DNA of 25,925 nucleotides from Thalassiosira profunda (lineage: Eukaryota; Bacillariophyta; Thalassiosirophyceae; Thalassiosirales; Thalassiosiraceae), in NCBI GenBank assembly GCA_036939355.1, contig JALLAP010000100.1, forward strand, positions 1 through 25,925, read 5' to 3'. Below the pieces are notes generated by a model, which was given only the letters and a program-made list of their open reading frames with translations, had not been told where the DNA came from and did no database searches. Position 1 is the stretch's first letter; each line of letters opens with the position of its first letter. Both the position numbers and the translations under genes were made by a program. Below are positions 1-7,219 of the stretch, in pieces.

Positions 1-56
1 CGGAGAACAAGGCGCAGCGGAGGAAGGCGCGGGCCGTCTCCATCGACCTGCCCTAA
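1..56 (+). CDS. C-terminal end of an upstream gene (partial)
   Basis: Frame 3 of the plus strand is open from the window edge and stops at TAA 54-56, giving 17 residues ending in ..AVSIDLP. The stretch is rich in Lys and Arg (KAQRRKARA), with GC-rich third positions like neighbouring genes. The composition drops sharply after the stop to AT- and GT-rich spacer, which is what a gene end would look like. Too little is visible to say what the protein is. The call is an inference from frame, composition and position. Confidence 0.45.
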   Translation, partial: ENKAQRRKARAVSIDLP

Positions 57-552
57 GCATCGCGCTGCAGCGGCAGGCGGTGGATTTTGCCTTTTGATCT
101 TCGTCTGTGTGTGTTTGTGTGTTGGGGATGACGACGCGTACCTCGCCAAATTTTGTGCTCCCGTAATGAGAATGGCGCTCGCCAAATTTTGTGCTCCCGT
201 AATGAGAATGGCGAGGAGCGGTCTTCCCATCCTTGGGCCACCGCCTGCCCTGCCCCTGCCTCTTCTGTAAAGAATGAACCAACCGATGGGTCCCTGGCTC
301 TTGGAGAGAGCTCGGAGCCGTGGGCCCACCACCTCCCAACGAAAAAACCCAGAAACACTTAAAAAGATATAGTGCTGCTAAGCGACGACGAGCGTCGGCT
401 GGAGAGAGAGGGTGAGCTGTTGCTATTTGCTCATTGCTCATTTGGCAGCGCTAGACGAGGAAAAAATCATAAAAAAGATAACGACATATTTGACCAGACC
501 TTCCGGGTAGAGAACCAAGCCGGAAGAAGCGGCTGGAATACCAATGATCACT
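57..552. other. Intergenic spacer between two convergent genes
   Basis: The spacer holds a GT-rich tract at about 100-127, a perfect 36-bp tandem duplication at 142-213, a CT-rich patch around 240-270 and A-rich stretches near 340-370 and 460-480. The small open frames across it (53-358 on minus, 153-362 on plus) owe part of their length to the duplication and have no recognisable domain. The left gene ends at 56 and the right gene ends at 553, so the stretch probably contains both 3' untranslated ends. Confidence 0.6.
142..213. repeat. Perfect 36-bp tandem duplication
   Basis: Two adjacent identical 36-bp units, 142-177 and 178-213. Each begins CTCGCCAAATTTTGTGCTCC and ends in GAGAATGGCG. 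There is no mismatch between copies, so the duplication is recent or is an assembly effect. It lies about 85 bp downstream of a stop codon, in probable 3' untranslated sequence. Confidence 0.95.
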
Positions 553-2655
553 CTATCTCAACCGGGCGTGGTGCTCGGGCGAGAGCATCAGCACCTCGCC
601 TCCCCCCCCTGCCACCGCCACGTCCGTGCCCTTAACAGCCAGGCTGCCAACGTCACCCACGTCTTCGGGCAGTGAGCCCCTGCTAAAGACCGATCGCAAG
701 CCCTCATTGCTGCCCTCGTTCGAGCCACCGAGTTGGAACATGGATATGGCGCCGCTGCCCTCTCCGCCCGACAATATGAACGATTCTGTAGAAGATACTG
801 CGTTGAAAAACGTCGGGCGGTGGATGCGCTTCAGCCTCTTGGCGCTCCCGGGCACGTGGCCGTGATACGATGCGATCGGCGAGGAGACGTTCCGAAGGTC
901 CCACAGTTTGACGACTTCATCGAGACCAGCAGTCATAAACACGCTGTCCGAGCCGGGCCTCCACACGGCGGAGTGGGGCTTGAAGTGCGCATCCTCAAGC
1001 TTCGCCACCACTCTATTGCTGCCTCCCTTCGATCCGTTCAACCTCGCATCGTGAATGCCTACCAGCCCATCGTCGGACGCAGATGCAATCAGCGGGTTGA
1101 GATGGGAAGCCGAAAAGCAGACAGAACCGACCTTGGCACTGTGAAAGTCCGACCGCCATACCGGATCGTCCAGCCCGTCCAATCTCGATACAGCAAGGGT
1201 CTTGTCCTTGCTTCCCGTGACGATGTATGCCCCGCTGCCGTTGTCGTGCACGCGCACGTCCATCGAGAAGATGCCACTGGAATGAAGGCCCTTTCCACTC
1301 CGATCGATCAATTTGGGCACTCCGGTCTGGACCGACGTGGATGTCAGGTCCCAGTGGCAGATGGTCCCGTCGTTCGCCGCTGTCAGCAGCCGGCTCGGCA
1401 CCATTGCCGACGTGCCCTCGCTGAAACTGGTTTGGGGAGGCGGGAGGAAGCGTGCGTCCGCTACCCATCGCCCTCCGTGGCCCTTCCAAGAGATAACAGG
1501 TTCAATGTACTCTCCATCGTCGGCCGTGCCTGGTTGGGAGCAGTCCCACAGGGATATAAGGCCGGATTTTCCCGCGCCCACCAGCCAAGACGCGCCATTG
1601 CCCCCGCTGCCACTGCCCGATGCCTCCTCCCATGATTCCGGGTGGAACTGGAGGCTGTAGATTGCATTCAGCCCCGAGGGTGGCACGAGGCGCGGTCCCT
1701 TCGGAACGAGCGTCGTGATTCCACTACCACTGCATTCAGCGCTTGCATCCGTTGCATTTATGTTTGATTTGCAATCGTCGCTCGACATTTTGTACTCGAA
1801 CAAAGGCGACACAGTGAATTGCTCCTCCTCTGCCTCCGCTTCAACCTCCACGGCCTTTTGAGCCACCAATTCCTCGCACGATAGCGGAGGTCCCAGCTCC
1901 GACCCCTGCTCCGTTATCACCGGCTTCCGCAACCGGCTCGACCTCCGCGAAGGCAACGATGCCGTTTTGTTTGTATCGCTCTTGGCCTTCTTTCGCGGCC
2001 GGCTCCTCCTCGCGGCGGTGTTGCTTGTGGCGCCGTGGGTGGTCACGCCCGAGAGCAATCCCAGCTCCTTGAGGCGGGCGTTGTTCCGCGCGATGTTCCT
2101 CTCGCGGAGCAGCTCGTAGGCCGATTTTCCCTCGCCATTTGTGTTGTTGGCAGTTGATGCGTTGTTGTTTGCGTCTGCACCACTGTCGCTGCTCGACGCG
2201 GAGGAGTCGTCGTCGCTCTCCTCCTCGCTGTCGCTGGACTCGGTCGCGCCCGTCGCGTCGGTGGCCGGGCTGGGCGGCGATGGTGCCTTTGCCTCGTTGT
2301 CGTGTGCACTTTGTGTCATTGCAGATGACGGTGCACCCGCAATTTCCGCCGAGCCGTTATCGTTGCAGCTAGCCGCGGGATCGTCCGCGTAAATCTTCTG
2401 CGGCGCCTCTTCCTCGATGGATTTTATCGGTGCATCGCTGACGATGCCATTGCGGCGAGGTGCACCATCATAAGAGGCCCCATCTTCGATTTTGGTTTTG
2501 GTGCACGCCCTTTTCGCCTGTTTGCGAGCAGGCGACCTCTGCCGCGACGGTGCAGAGGAGCCGCCGCCGCCGCCATTGCAATCACTGGCGGGACGCTTCT
2601 TCTTCGCGCCCTTGCCCTTGCCGAAGAAGGAGAGGAGGGAGGCCTGCTGCTTCAT
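553..2655 (-). CDS. CMR1/WDR76-family WD40 protein with N-terminal PIP box
   Basis: A 700-residue protein read from ATG 2655 (context ACGATGA). The frame opens further to an ATG at 2718, but the later start puts the motif QASLLSFF at residues 4-11. That matches the PCNA-binding PIP box (Q-x-x-L-x-x-F-F), followed by basic GKGKGAKKKR. Residues about 45-175 are low-complexity and acidic. Residues 179-200 (YELLRERNIARNNARLKELG) and the basic RRSSRLR at about 237-243 match the N-terminal signature of the CMR1/WDR76 family. WD40 repeats follow from about 328 to 692 (IYSLQFHP, GLISLWD, GTICHWD, ASDDGLVGIHDAR). A WDLR tetrad at about 585-588 fits a DWD box, used to dock on DDB1 of CUL4 ligases. Yeast Cmr1 and human WDR76 are nuclear proteins linked to DNA damage and protein quality control. 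The PIP box suggests this one also works at replication or repair sites. Family assignment is firm; the PCNA role is inference. Confidence 0.82.
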   Translation of the reverse strand: MKQQASLLSFFGKGKGAKKKRPASDCNGGGGGSSAPSRQRSPARKQAKRACTKTKIEDGASYDGAPRRNGIVSDAPIKSIEEEAPQKIYADDPAASCNDNGSAEIAGAPSSAMTQSAHDNEAKAPSPPSPATDATGATESSDSEEESDDDSSASSSDSGADANNNASTANNTNGEGKSAYELLRERNIARNNARLKELGLLSGVTTHGATSNTAARRSRPRKKAKSDTNKTASLPSRRSSRLRKPVITEQGSELGPPLSCEELVAQKAVEVEAEAEEEQFTVSPLFEYKMSSDDCKSNINATDASAECSGSGITTLVPKGPRLVPPSGLNAIYSLQFHPESWEEASGSGSGGNGASWLVGAGKSGLISLWDCSQPGTADDGEYIEPVISWKGHGGRWVADARFLPPPQTSFSEGTSAMVPSRLLTAANDGTICHWDLTSTSVQTGVPKLIDRSGKGLHSSGIFSMDVRVHDNGSGAYIVTGSKDKTLAVSRLDGLDDPVWRSDFHSAKVGSVCFSASHLNPLIASASDDGLVGIHDARLNGSKGGSNRVVAKLEDAHFKPHSAVWRPGSDSVFMTAGLDEVVKLWDLRNVSSPIASYHGHVPGSAKRLKRIHRPTFFNAVSSTESFILSGGEGSGAISMFQLGGSNEGSNEGLRSVFSRGSLPEDVGDVGSLAVKGTDVAVAGGGGEVLMLSPEHHARLR

Positions 2656-2870
2656 CGTTGGTGGCGGCGACTGCTTTGGTTCAGCTGAAATCCATAAATT
2701 ATGAGTAGGTAGTTGCATACAGACGGACGGACGTATTTACACAACTGCAACATCTTCTGCGTCTGCAACCTTCTGCAACCAACCAGAGATGCATTGGGCA
2801 TTGGAAAGGTTGTCAACTCTATCTTATCAGCTTATCTCCATCAATCCAACAGCTCGCTGCTGATACATAC

Positions 2871-3821
2871 TCAAAACTTCCGGTTGGGGCCGATGAAGCA
2901 GTCAAAGTTCGGCATCTTTGCAAAGCCAATCTCCGAAGCCGTTTCGGGATCATACACGCCAAGTCCTTCCAAGTCAACTTTGTATGCAATCACACTCGCC
3001 GATGTGCAGAGCTTGAACACCATCTCGAGCAGCTTCCTGGAATCTTGCTCCGATGATCCTTCGTGCACTTTCACATTCCGCACATATATAACGTCGGTCT
3101 TCCCCTTGATCCCCACGGCCTTACTCACAAGCGATTTCACAGCAACTTTCCCATGTTTGCTGTACCCGAACTCGATGCTCATGTCGTCGTACACATCTTC
3201 GTTTCTTCCCGCGGCTACCCACAACTTGCGCGAAAAATTGGCAAGGTCTTGCGACAGGATATGAAAATGCATCAAATTGATGGGGAGGATCCAATAATAC
3301 ACCCCGATCTCAACTAGCACTTTCCTGTCGTCCGCTTTGCTGTCCACCAGGCAAATCGTCAGGCTGTATTCATGGTTTTCGCCCTCTTTCCCAAACTCCC
3401 CCTCGAACTCCCCTTTCGTGAACACACAAGATTTGTTGAACTTGGTCCGCTTGGGCAACTCGTCCGCAAAGATTGAGTATTCGTGCGTCCTGAGCTCGCC
3501 GCGGTGATAAGTGCCATTTTCCCATTTTGCGGTGTCTTCCTCATCTTTGTACCACCGGATTTCGAGGAAGGGGCCTCCTCCCTCAACTTTGACCTTCTTG
3601 GAAGGTGGTGCCGCAGCACCATCGTCAGATTGGACCGGATGTGCCTCTGGCTCCTTCTTGATATTTCCACGAGGGGTGATCTCGGTTACTACCCGGACCA
3701 ACGTGCCATCACGCGACAGCAGCGGCTTCTGAGGCGGTGGTGCAACAGCTGCCTCCGGTTGAGAAGGTGCAACGCTGGACGGCACGGCGCCCTCCGTTTC
3801 TACCTTGACACTGCTCGCCAT
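2871..3821 (-). CDS. Unrecognised, probably nuclear protein (316 aa)
   Basis: Read from ATG 3821 in the context GAAAATGGCG. The frame stays open upstream to about 4118, but that part begins with GTG, has odd composition and overlaps the divergent gene, so it is left out. Residues 1-85 are proline- and alanine-rich and likely disordered. They carry three SUMO-type consensus motifs, VKVE (5-8), IKKE (54-57) and VKVE (77-80), plus a short basic cluster PPSKKVKVE that may act as a nuclear signal. Residues 84-316 look globular, with alternating hydrophobic strands, a hydrophobic stretch at about 167-190 (VLVEIGVYYWILPINLMHFH) and an aromatic C-terminus. I do not recognise a domain. It lies 215 bp upstream of the WDR76-like gene on the same strand. 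The hydrophobic stretch is too interrupted to be called a clear membrane span. Function unknown. Confidence 0.7.
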   Translation of the reverse strand: MASSVKVETEGAVPSSVAPSQPEAAVAPPPQKPLLSRDGTLVRVVTEITPRGNIKKEPEAHPVQSDDGAAAPPSKKVKVEGGGPFLEIRWYKDEEDTAKWENGTYHRGELRTHEYSIFADELPKRTKFNKSCVFTKGEFEGEFGKEGENHEYSLTICLVDSKADDRKVLVEIGVYYWILPINLMHFHILSQDLANFSRKLWVAAGRNEDVYDDMSIEFGYSKHGKVAVKSLVSKAVGIKGKTDVIYVRNVKVHEGSSEQDSRKLLEMVFKLCTSASVIAYKVDLEGLGVYDPETASEIGFAKMPNFDCFIGPNRKF

Positions 3822-4151
3822 TTTCACTTTCCAGCGCCCCGCCGTCCCCTCAAAGCAACGGGCAACACGAGCAAGCGGCGCGCGTCCTTGCGTCGTAGTG
3901 TCGAGGCCGCTGTGCGCTTCTCCCCCTGGTGCAGAGGCGGGGGCTTCGGGGGTGCACCAAAACTCACGTGACGACAATAGTAGACAACCCTTTTGCAAGA
4001 GCGAGAGCTGAAGCAAGTCACAGGTTTCGTCGCTGGCACTTTGCCCCCCGAGCGTGCCGCCTTGCATGCCCGGCTCCAATTGTACCTCGCTGCCGCCTGG
4101 CACACCTCCCAGACCCACTCCTTGTCAGCTGGCCGCACCTTCAAAGAGCAC
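3822..4151. promoter_or_regulatory. Short divergent intergenic region (330 bp)
   Basis: Sits between the ATG of the minus-strand gene at 3821 and the plus-strand ATG at 4152. It is GC-rich with C-rich blocks and no obvious TATA box. Alternative longer reading frames for both neighbours cross it, so the exact boundaries depend on the starts chosen. A shared promoter is inferred from layout only. Confidence 0.35.
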
Positions 4152-4430
4152 ATGGCCGCGCCCGCGCGGCGGCGAAGCATAGCCCGCCCGCGCCGCTACC
4201 GCGACAGCCGTCCCTGCTTCCGTTCCATTGCCCAAATCCTCGCCATCCTGCTCGTCGCGGGGGCGGTCCTGCGCGGCGGATTCCTCGTGGGGGTGGCCCT
4301 CGGGAGATACCTCTACCGCGAGAAGCCGCAAATCGACCTGGCGGCCAAATTGGAGGCGCAGCTGGGGCAGGCGGAGGTTTCGCCCCGGAGGACGCTGCAG
4401 GGGCGGCTGCGGCGGCTGGGCGGGGGATAG
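4152..4430 (+). CDS. Small single-span membrane protein with glycine zipper
   Basis: A 92-residue protein from ATG 4152 (followed by G); the frame is open upstream to 3993, but that part would overlap the divergent neighbour's leader. Residues 1-25 are very Arg-rich (APARRRSIARPRRYRDSR) and lack acidic residues apart from one Asp, like a mitochondrial presequence or a positive-inside flank. One hydrophobic segment covers about residues 27-51 and contains GGFLVGVALGRYLY, a GxxxGxxxG zipper that favours helix packing. A charged, helix-prone C-terminus follows. The layout recalls small inner-membrane proteins such as ATP synthase subunit e (a GxxxG span followed by a charged helix), but the match is too short to assign. 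It could also be an unrelated organelle membrane protein. Confidence 0.5.
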   Translation: MAAPARRRSIARPRRYRDSRPCFRSIAQILAILLVAGAVLRGGFLVGVALGRYLYREKPQIDLAAKLEAQLGQAEVSPRRTLQGRLRRLGGG

Positions 4431-5005
4431 GGCGGAATCGACGGGGCAAGACATGCAACAGTGCATACCCTGGTCGCCAGAGACAAATTTACACCTTGAT
4501 GGATGTGTGAGGGGGGGCATTTGCAATGCATATTTCAATCCGCAATACGTTCACAAATGGAGGAGAGAGGAAGTGTGTTGGAGAAATGGACAGAGTGACT
4601 CCCCGCAAAAGAGGTTGTGTCTGGGATAGGAGTACAATTGAGGCGCAGATCGGAATGCGTTGGGCTTCACCCCGTGTACGATTGCTGAACTGTCGACTAC
4701 GATACCTACTCAACAACAAGGCAAGAATCAAACTGAACTCAGCCGGGAGAGAGGCATCAGAAAACGAGAGCACTTTGCTCGACAAGACGGTGGGGGAAGA
4801 AACGGCCGAGGTTGTGATCTCCACAGACTCGAGTCATTCGAGGAGGCCCGCCACCCCAGAAATTGCGGTCTAGCGATACCCAGAGGACGGTGAAAACCCC
4901 CCCATGTTGTTCGTCTAGTGTTCATTCTATTCTGCAAAGACAATCCTACCTCAAACTTTCGCTCTCATTCTACACCGAGCTCCTGCCTCCTGCGTCTAAT
5001 TCTTT
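4431..5005. other. Intergenic spacer between convergent genes
   Basis: A 575-bp stretch of mixed composition, less GC-rich than the neighbours. Overlapping frames of 115 codons (4526-4873, plus) and 111 codons (4489-4824, minus) occur, but neither has a recognisable motif or the GC-rich third positions of the flanking genes. Both neighbouring genes end into this region, so it probably holds two 3' untranslated regions. I see no repeat or RNA gene. Confidence 0.5.
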
Positions 5006-5677
5006 TCATTGACTCCGAAACGATTCCACCGGCTCCATCCACGCTCCATCGCTGGGCGTTCGATTGCGCCGCGCCGAGCGCAGCTCCCGCAATTCCGCGT
5101 CCTCCTCGTCCGGGACGTCCTCCACCACGATTATTGGCGGCGGTATCCTGGCAACGGGTGTGGCGTTGGCGGACCTCTTGCCGCGATTTGTTGCATGGAC
5201 GTGCTCGGCCCGATCGAGCGTGGGCAGGCGTCGGTTGCCGTTCGTTGCTGCATATCTCGCGTATGTTTTGGTGTTGTCGCTTCGACTGCTGGAGCGGGGC
5301 GTCCTTCGCTCTGCTCGATCGCCCCTCGACCCGGAGGGGCTCACATCACGTGCACCATACGGCGATTGCCCCTCGGCGCCGCGAATTCCTTCCTGACGCG
5401 GCGGGACGACCTCGTACAGCCGCCCGTCCCGCCCTCGCACGATGGTCCCCGGGGGCAGCGACGCCCCCGCCGTCTTCACCGAGGAGCGGTCGAGCCGGCC
5501 CCGCCGCCGCGCCTCCAGCTCTTGCCGACGCGCCGCCTCCCCTTCCAGTTCGCGCCGCCGGGCCCGCTCTTCCTTCTCCGCGCGCCTTCTGGATGATGCG
5601 GGGGCGGGGCCGGGACGCCTCGCTCTGCCGCTGTACGCCGAGGAGAAGGGGCTGTCGTGTCCGAAGGGGGAGAACAT
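5006..5677 (-). CDS. Charged helix-rich protein with IVRGRDGRLYEVV motif (223 aa)
   Basis: Read from ATG 5677 with G at -3. Residues 28-62 are a run of Arg, Glu and Ala that should form a single charged helix or coiled coil. Residues 75-93 hold a compact element (LPPGTIVRGRDGRLYEVVPP) that looks like a small beta unit. The middle is Ser/Arg-rich and disordered. Near the end, PPPIIVVEDVPDEEDAEL (179-196) is followed by GAWMEPVESF. There is no signal peptide or membrane span. The divergent neighbour starting at 6267 has the same order of parts (MF start, charged helix, PP-II-V patch, acidic run, WMxP), so the two may be old paralogues or partners. No domain is recognised and function is unknown. 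Confidence 0.65.
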   Translation of the reverse strand: MFSPFGHDSPFSSAYSGRARRPGPAPASSRRRAEKEERARRRELEGEAARRQELEARRRGRLDRSSVKTAGASLPPGTIVRGRDGRLYEVVPPRQEGIRGAEGQSPYGARDVSPSGSRGDRAERRTPRSSSRSDNTKTYARYAATNGNRRLPTLDRAEHVHATNRGKRSANATPVARIPPPIIVVEDVPDEEDAELRELRSARRNRTPSDGAWMEPVESFRSQ

Positions 5678-6266
5678 GTCTTGTGGTATTGTTGGTTGTG
5701 CCGCTGCTGATGTTGGTTCGTTCTTTTGGATCTGCGTTGCGCTTTATGAGATGGATCTGCGGGCTTGCAACGGTTTGCCTGCTTCATCATCGACTGCAGC
5801 CCTCGATCGAGATCGGGCCAACTTGTTGATGGCTTGGTCGTGCGTGGAGAGAGGTAGAGTCCAAGGGTCTCTTATTACTGCCGGTCTACTGCCGCTTAAT
5901 CGCTACGCGTAGGAATCTGTATACTTAACGACACCCGGTACCGCTGGGGCAGTTGTGAAACCTAAAAGTGTGTTTGGTGCGAAGGTGGGCTGGAAATAAA
6001 AGCCGATCGAGGGCCAAGCTTCACTCGTTTTTACGATCGGGGCGCGAAGTCTGCATGCACAGTTGCGAGGAGCGGCGAGGTGTCGACGCGCTGCACGAAT
6101 GCAGAGGAGTAGAGGGAGCAAGAGCAGGAATGAACTTCGATGAAGGCGATTTAGCTGCAGTCCATGGAGAAGCAACCTGCGGCGAGGTGCACTCTGAAGA
6201 ACAACGAACGGCTCACTGAAACCGAAGACGGAAGCAACATCCAGCCCCTCGCCAAACCGAGAAATT
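5678..6266. promoter_or_regulatory. Divergent intergenic region (589 bp)
   Basis: Lies between the ATG at 5677 (minus) and the ATG at 6267 (plus). Composition is mixed, with lower GC than the flanking coding sequence. No convincing TATA box or long repeat was seen. Small frames on both strands (for example 5968-6219) show no protein-like pattern. A bidirectional promoter is inferred only from the head-to-head layout. Confidence 0.4.
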
Positions 6267-6992
6267 ATGTTCGCCCGCGATCCGCCCGGCCGCGGCCATC
6301 ACTCCCCGCCCCCCTCGCCGCGGGCCTACGAAAAGCGCAAACTCCACGAGAGCCTCCTCCGCCACCGCGCCATCGAGGCCGAGCGGCGCCGCCGCGACGA
6401 ATTGGAGCGGCTGCGGCGGATGCACCAACAACTGCACGCGGAGGACGAGCGGCGCCGGGCGGAGGCGGACGCAGAGTGGGTGGAGATGGAGGAGGAGATG
6501 GCCCGACGAGAGTGGGTGGGCCGGTGCCTTAGCGACACGAGAGACGAGCCCAAGAGCCGGACGTCGCTGCCGCCCGCCGCTGCGGGCGCGAGGCACTGCC
6601 GGACGGTGTCGGAATCTTCGTGCCCGCCCCGGATTATCGTGACGGTGCGGTCCGGTGAGGACCGGGCGCCCTCCTCGCTGCACGTAAATACAAATCATCA
6701 CACCGCGAGAGATACATATGAAGGTTCCTCGCACCCAAGTAGGAAAGGCGATGACGAGGACGAGGCGCCGACGACGCCGCACATCATGGCCGCGGACGAC
6801 GTGTCCGACGACGACGAGGAAGAGGAGGAGGATTTGGAATCCATTTGGATGATTCCTCTGCCGGATCTGGGACAGAGCGGGCACGGCAGCGGCAAAGAGA
6901 GGGCTCGGGCACGGCAATGGAAGAATCATAGCGCCTTGATTTCAAAAGTAGTATCCTGTTTGCTAGAGGTATCGTACACAGACAGACTCTAG
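6267..6992 (+). CDS. Charged coiled-coil protein with acidic tract (241 aa)
   Basis: Read from ATG 6267 with A at -3. Residues 21-84 are a dense Arg/Glu heptad-like region (EAERRRRDELERLRRMHQQL) predicted to form a coiled coil. Residues 119-131 (CPPRIIVTVRSGED) form a short hydrophobic patch. An acidic tract runs 177-192 (DDVSDDDEEEEEDLES), followed by IWMIPLPDL and a basic C-terminus. There is no signal peptide or membrane span. The order of elements resembles that of the protein encoded head-to-head at 5006-5677. The last 40 residues after WMIPLPDL read less like a conserved protein, so a small intron or frameshift near the 3' end cannot be excluded. Function unknown. Confidence 0.65.
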   Translation: MFARDPPGRGHHSPPPSPRAYEKRKLHESLLRHRAIEAERRRRDELERLRRMHQQLHAEDERRRAEADAEWVEMEEEMARREWVGRCLSDTRDEPKSRTSLPPAAAGARHCRTVSESSCPPRIIVTVRSGEDRAPSSLHVNTNHHTARDTYEGSSHPSRKGDDEDEAPTTPHIMAADDVSDDDEEEEEDLESIWMIPLPDLGQSGHGSGKERARARQWKNHSALISKVVSCLLEVSYTDRL

Positions 6993-7219
6993 AGAAGAAC
7001 CAGTTGTTGCATACCTCTCTTGACTCAGAAGTGAGCTGATGTGGTTGCGCAAGAAATGATGTATGATTTGCACTCGACTCTTTGCATGAACTTTGTTCAT
7101 GTCTTACAATTTCATTTGTGCTACAGCCAATTTGCAACTATGACGAACACGAACGCACCGACTCATCTCTCTATCCGCAACGACATCCACACCGGGCCTC
7201 GTAACCCGGCCACCAATTG

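Noticed and set aside
733..1635. 300-codon open frame on the plus strand
   Set aside because: It lies wholly antisense to the WD40 domain of the WDR76-like gene, has no domain pattern, and is explained by GC-rich third positions.
3246..3305. Possible intron in the unknown 316-aa gene (GTGTAT..CAAG)
   Set aside because: The candidate is about 55 bp, not a multiple of three, and removing it would break an otherwise open frame.
3822..4118. N-terminal extension of the unknown 316-aa protein
   Set aside because: Starts with GTG, differs in composition, and overlaps the divergent gene's leader; ATG 3821 has a far better context.
4526..4873. 115-codon frame in the spacer after the small membrane protein
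   Set aside because: No recognisable motif, different base composition from neighbouring genes, and overlapping frames of similar length on the other strand.
4918..5829. 303-codon open frame on the plus strand
   Set aside because: Covers the antisense of the charged 223-aa protein and is Pro/Arg/Ser-rich, as expected from reading an Arg/Glu helix backwards.
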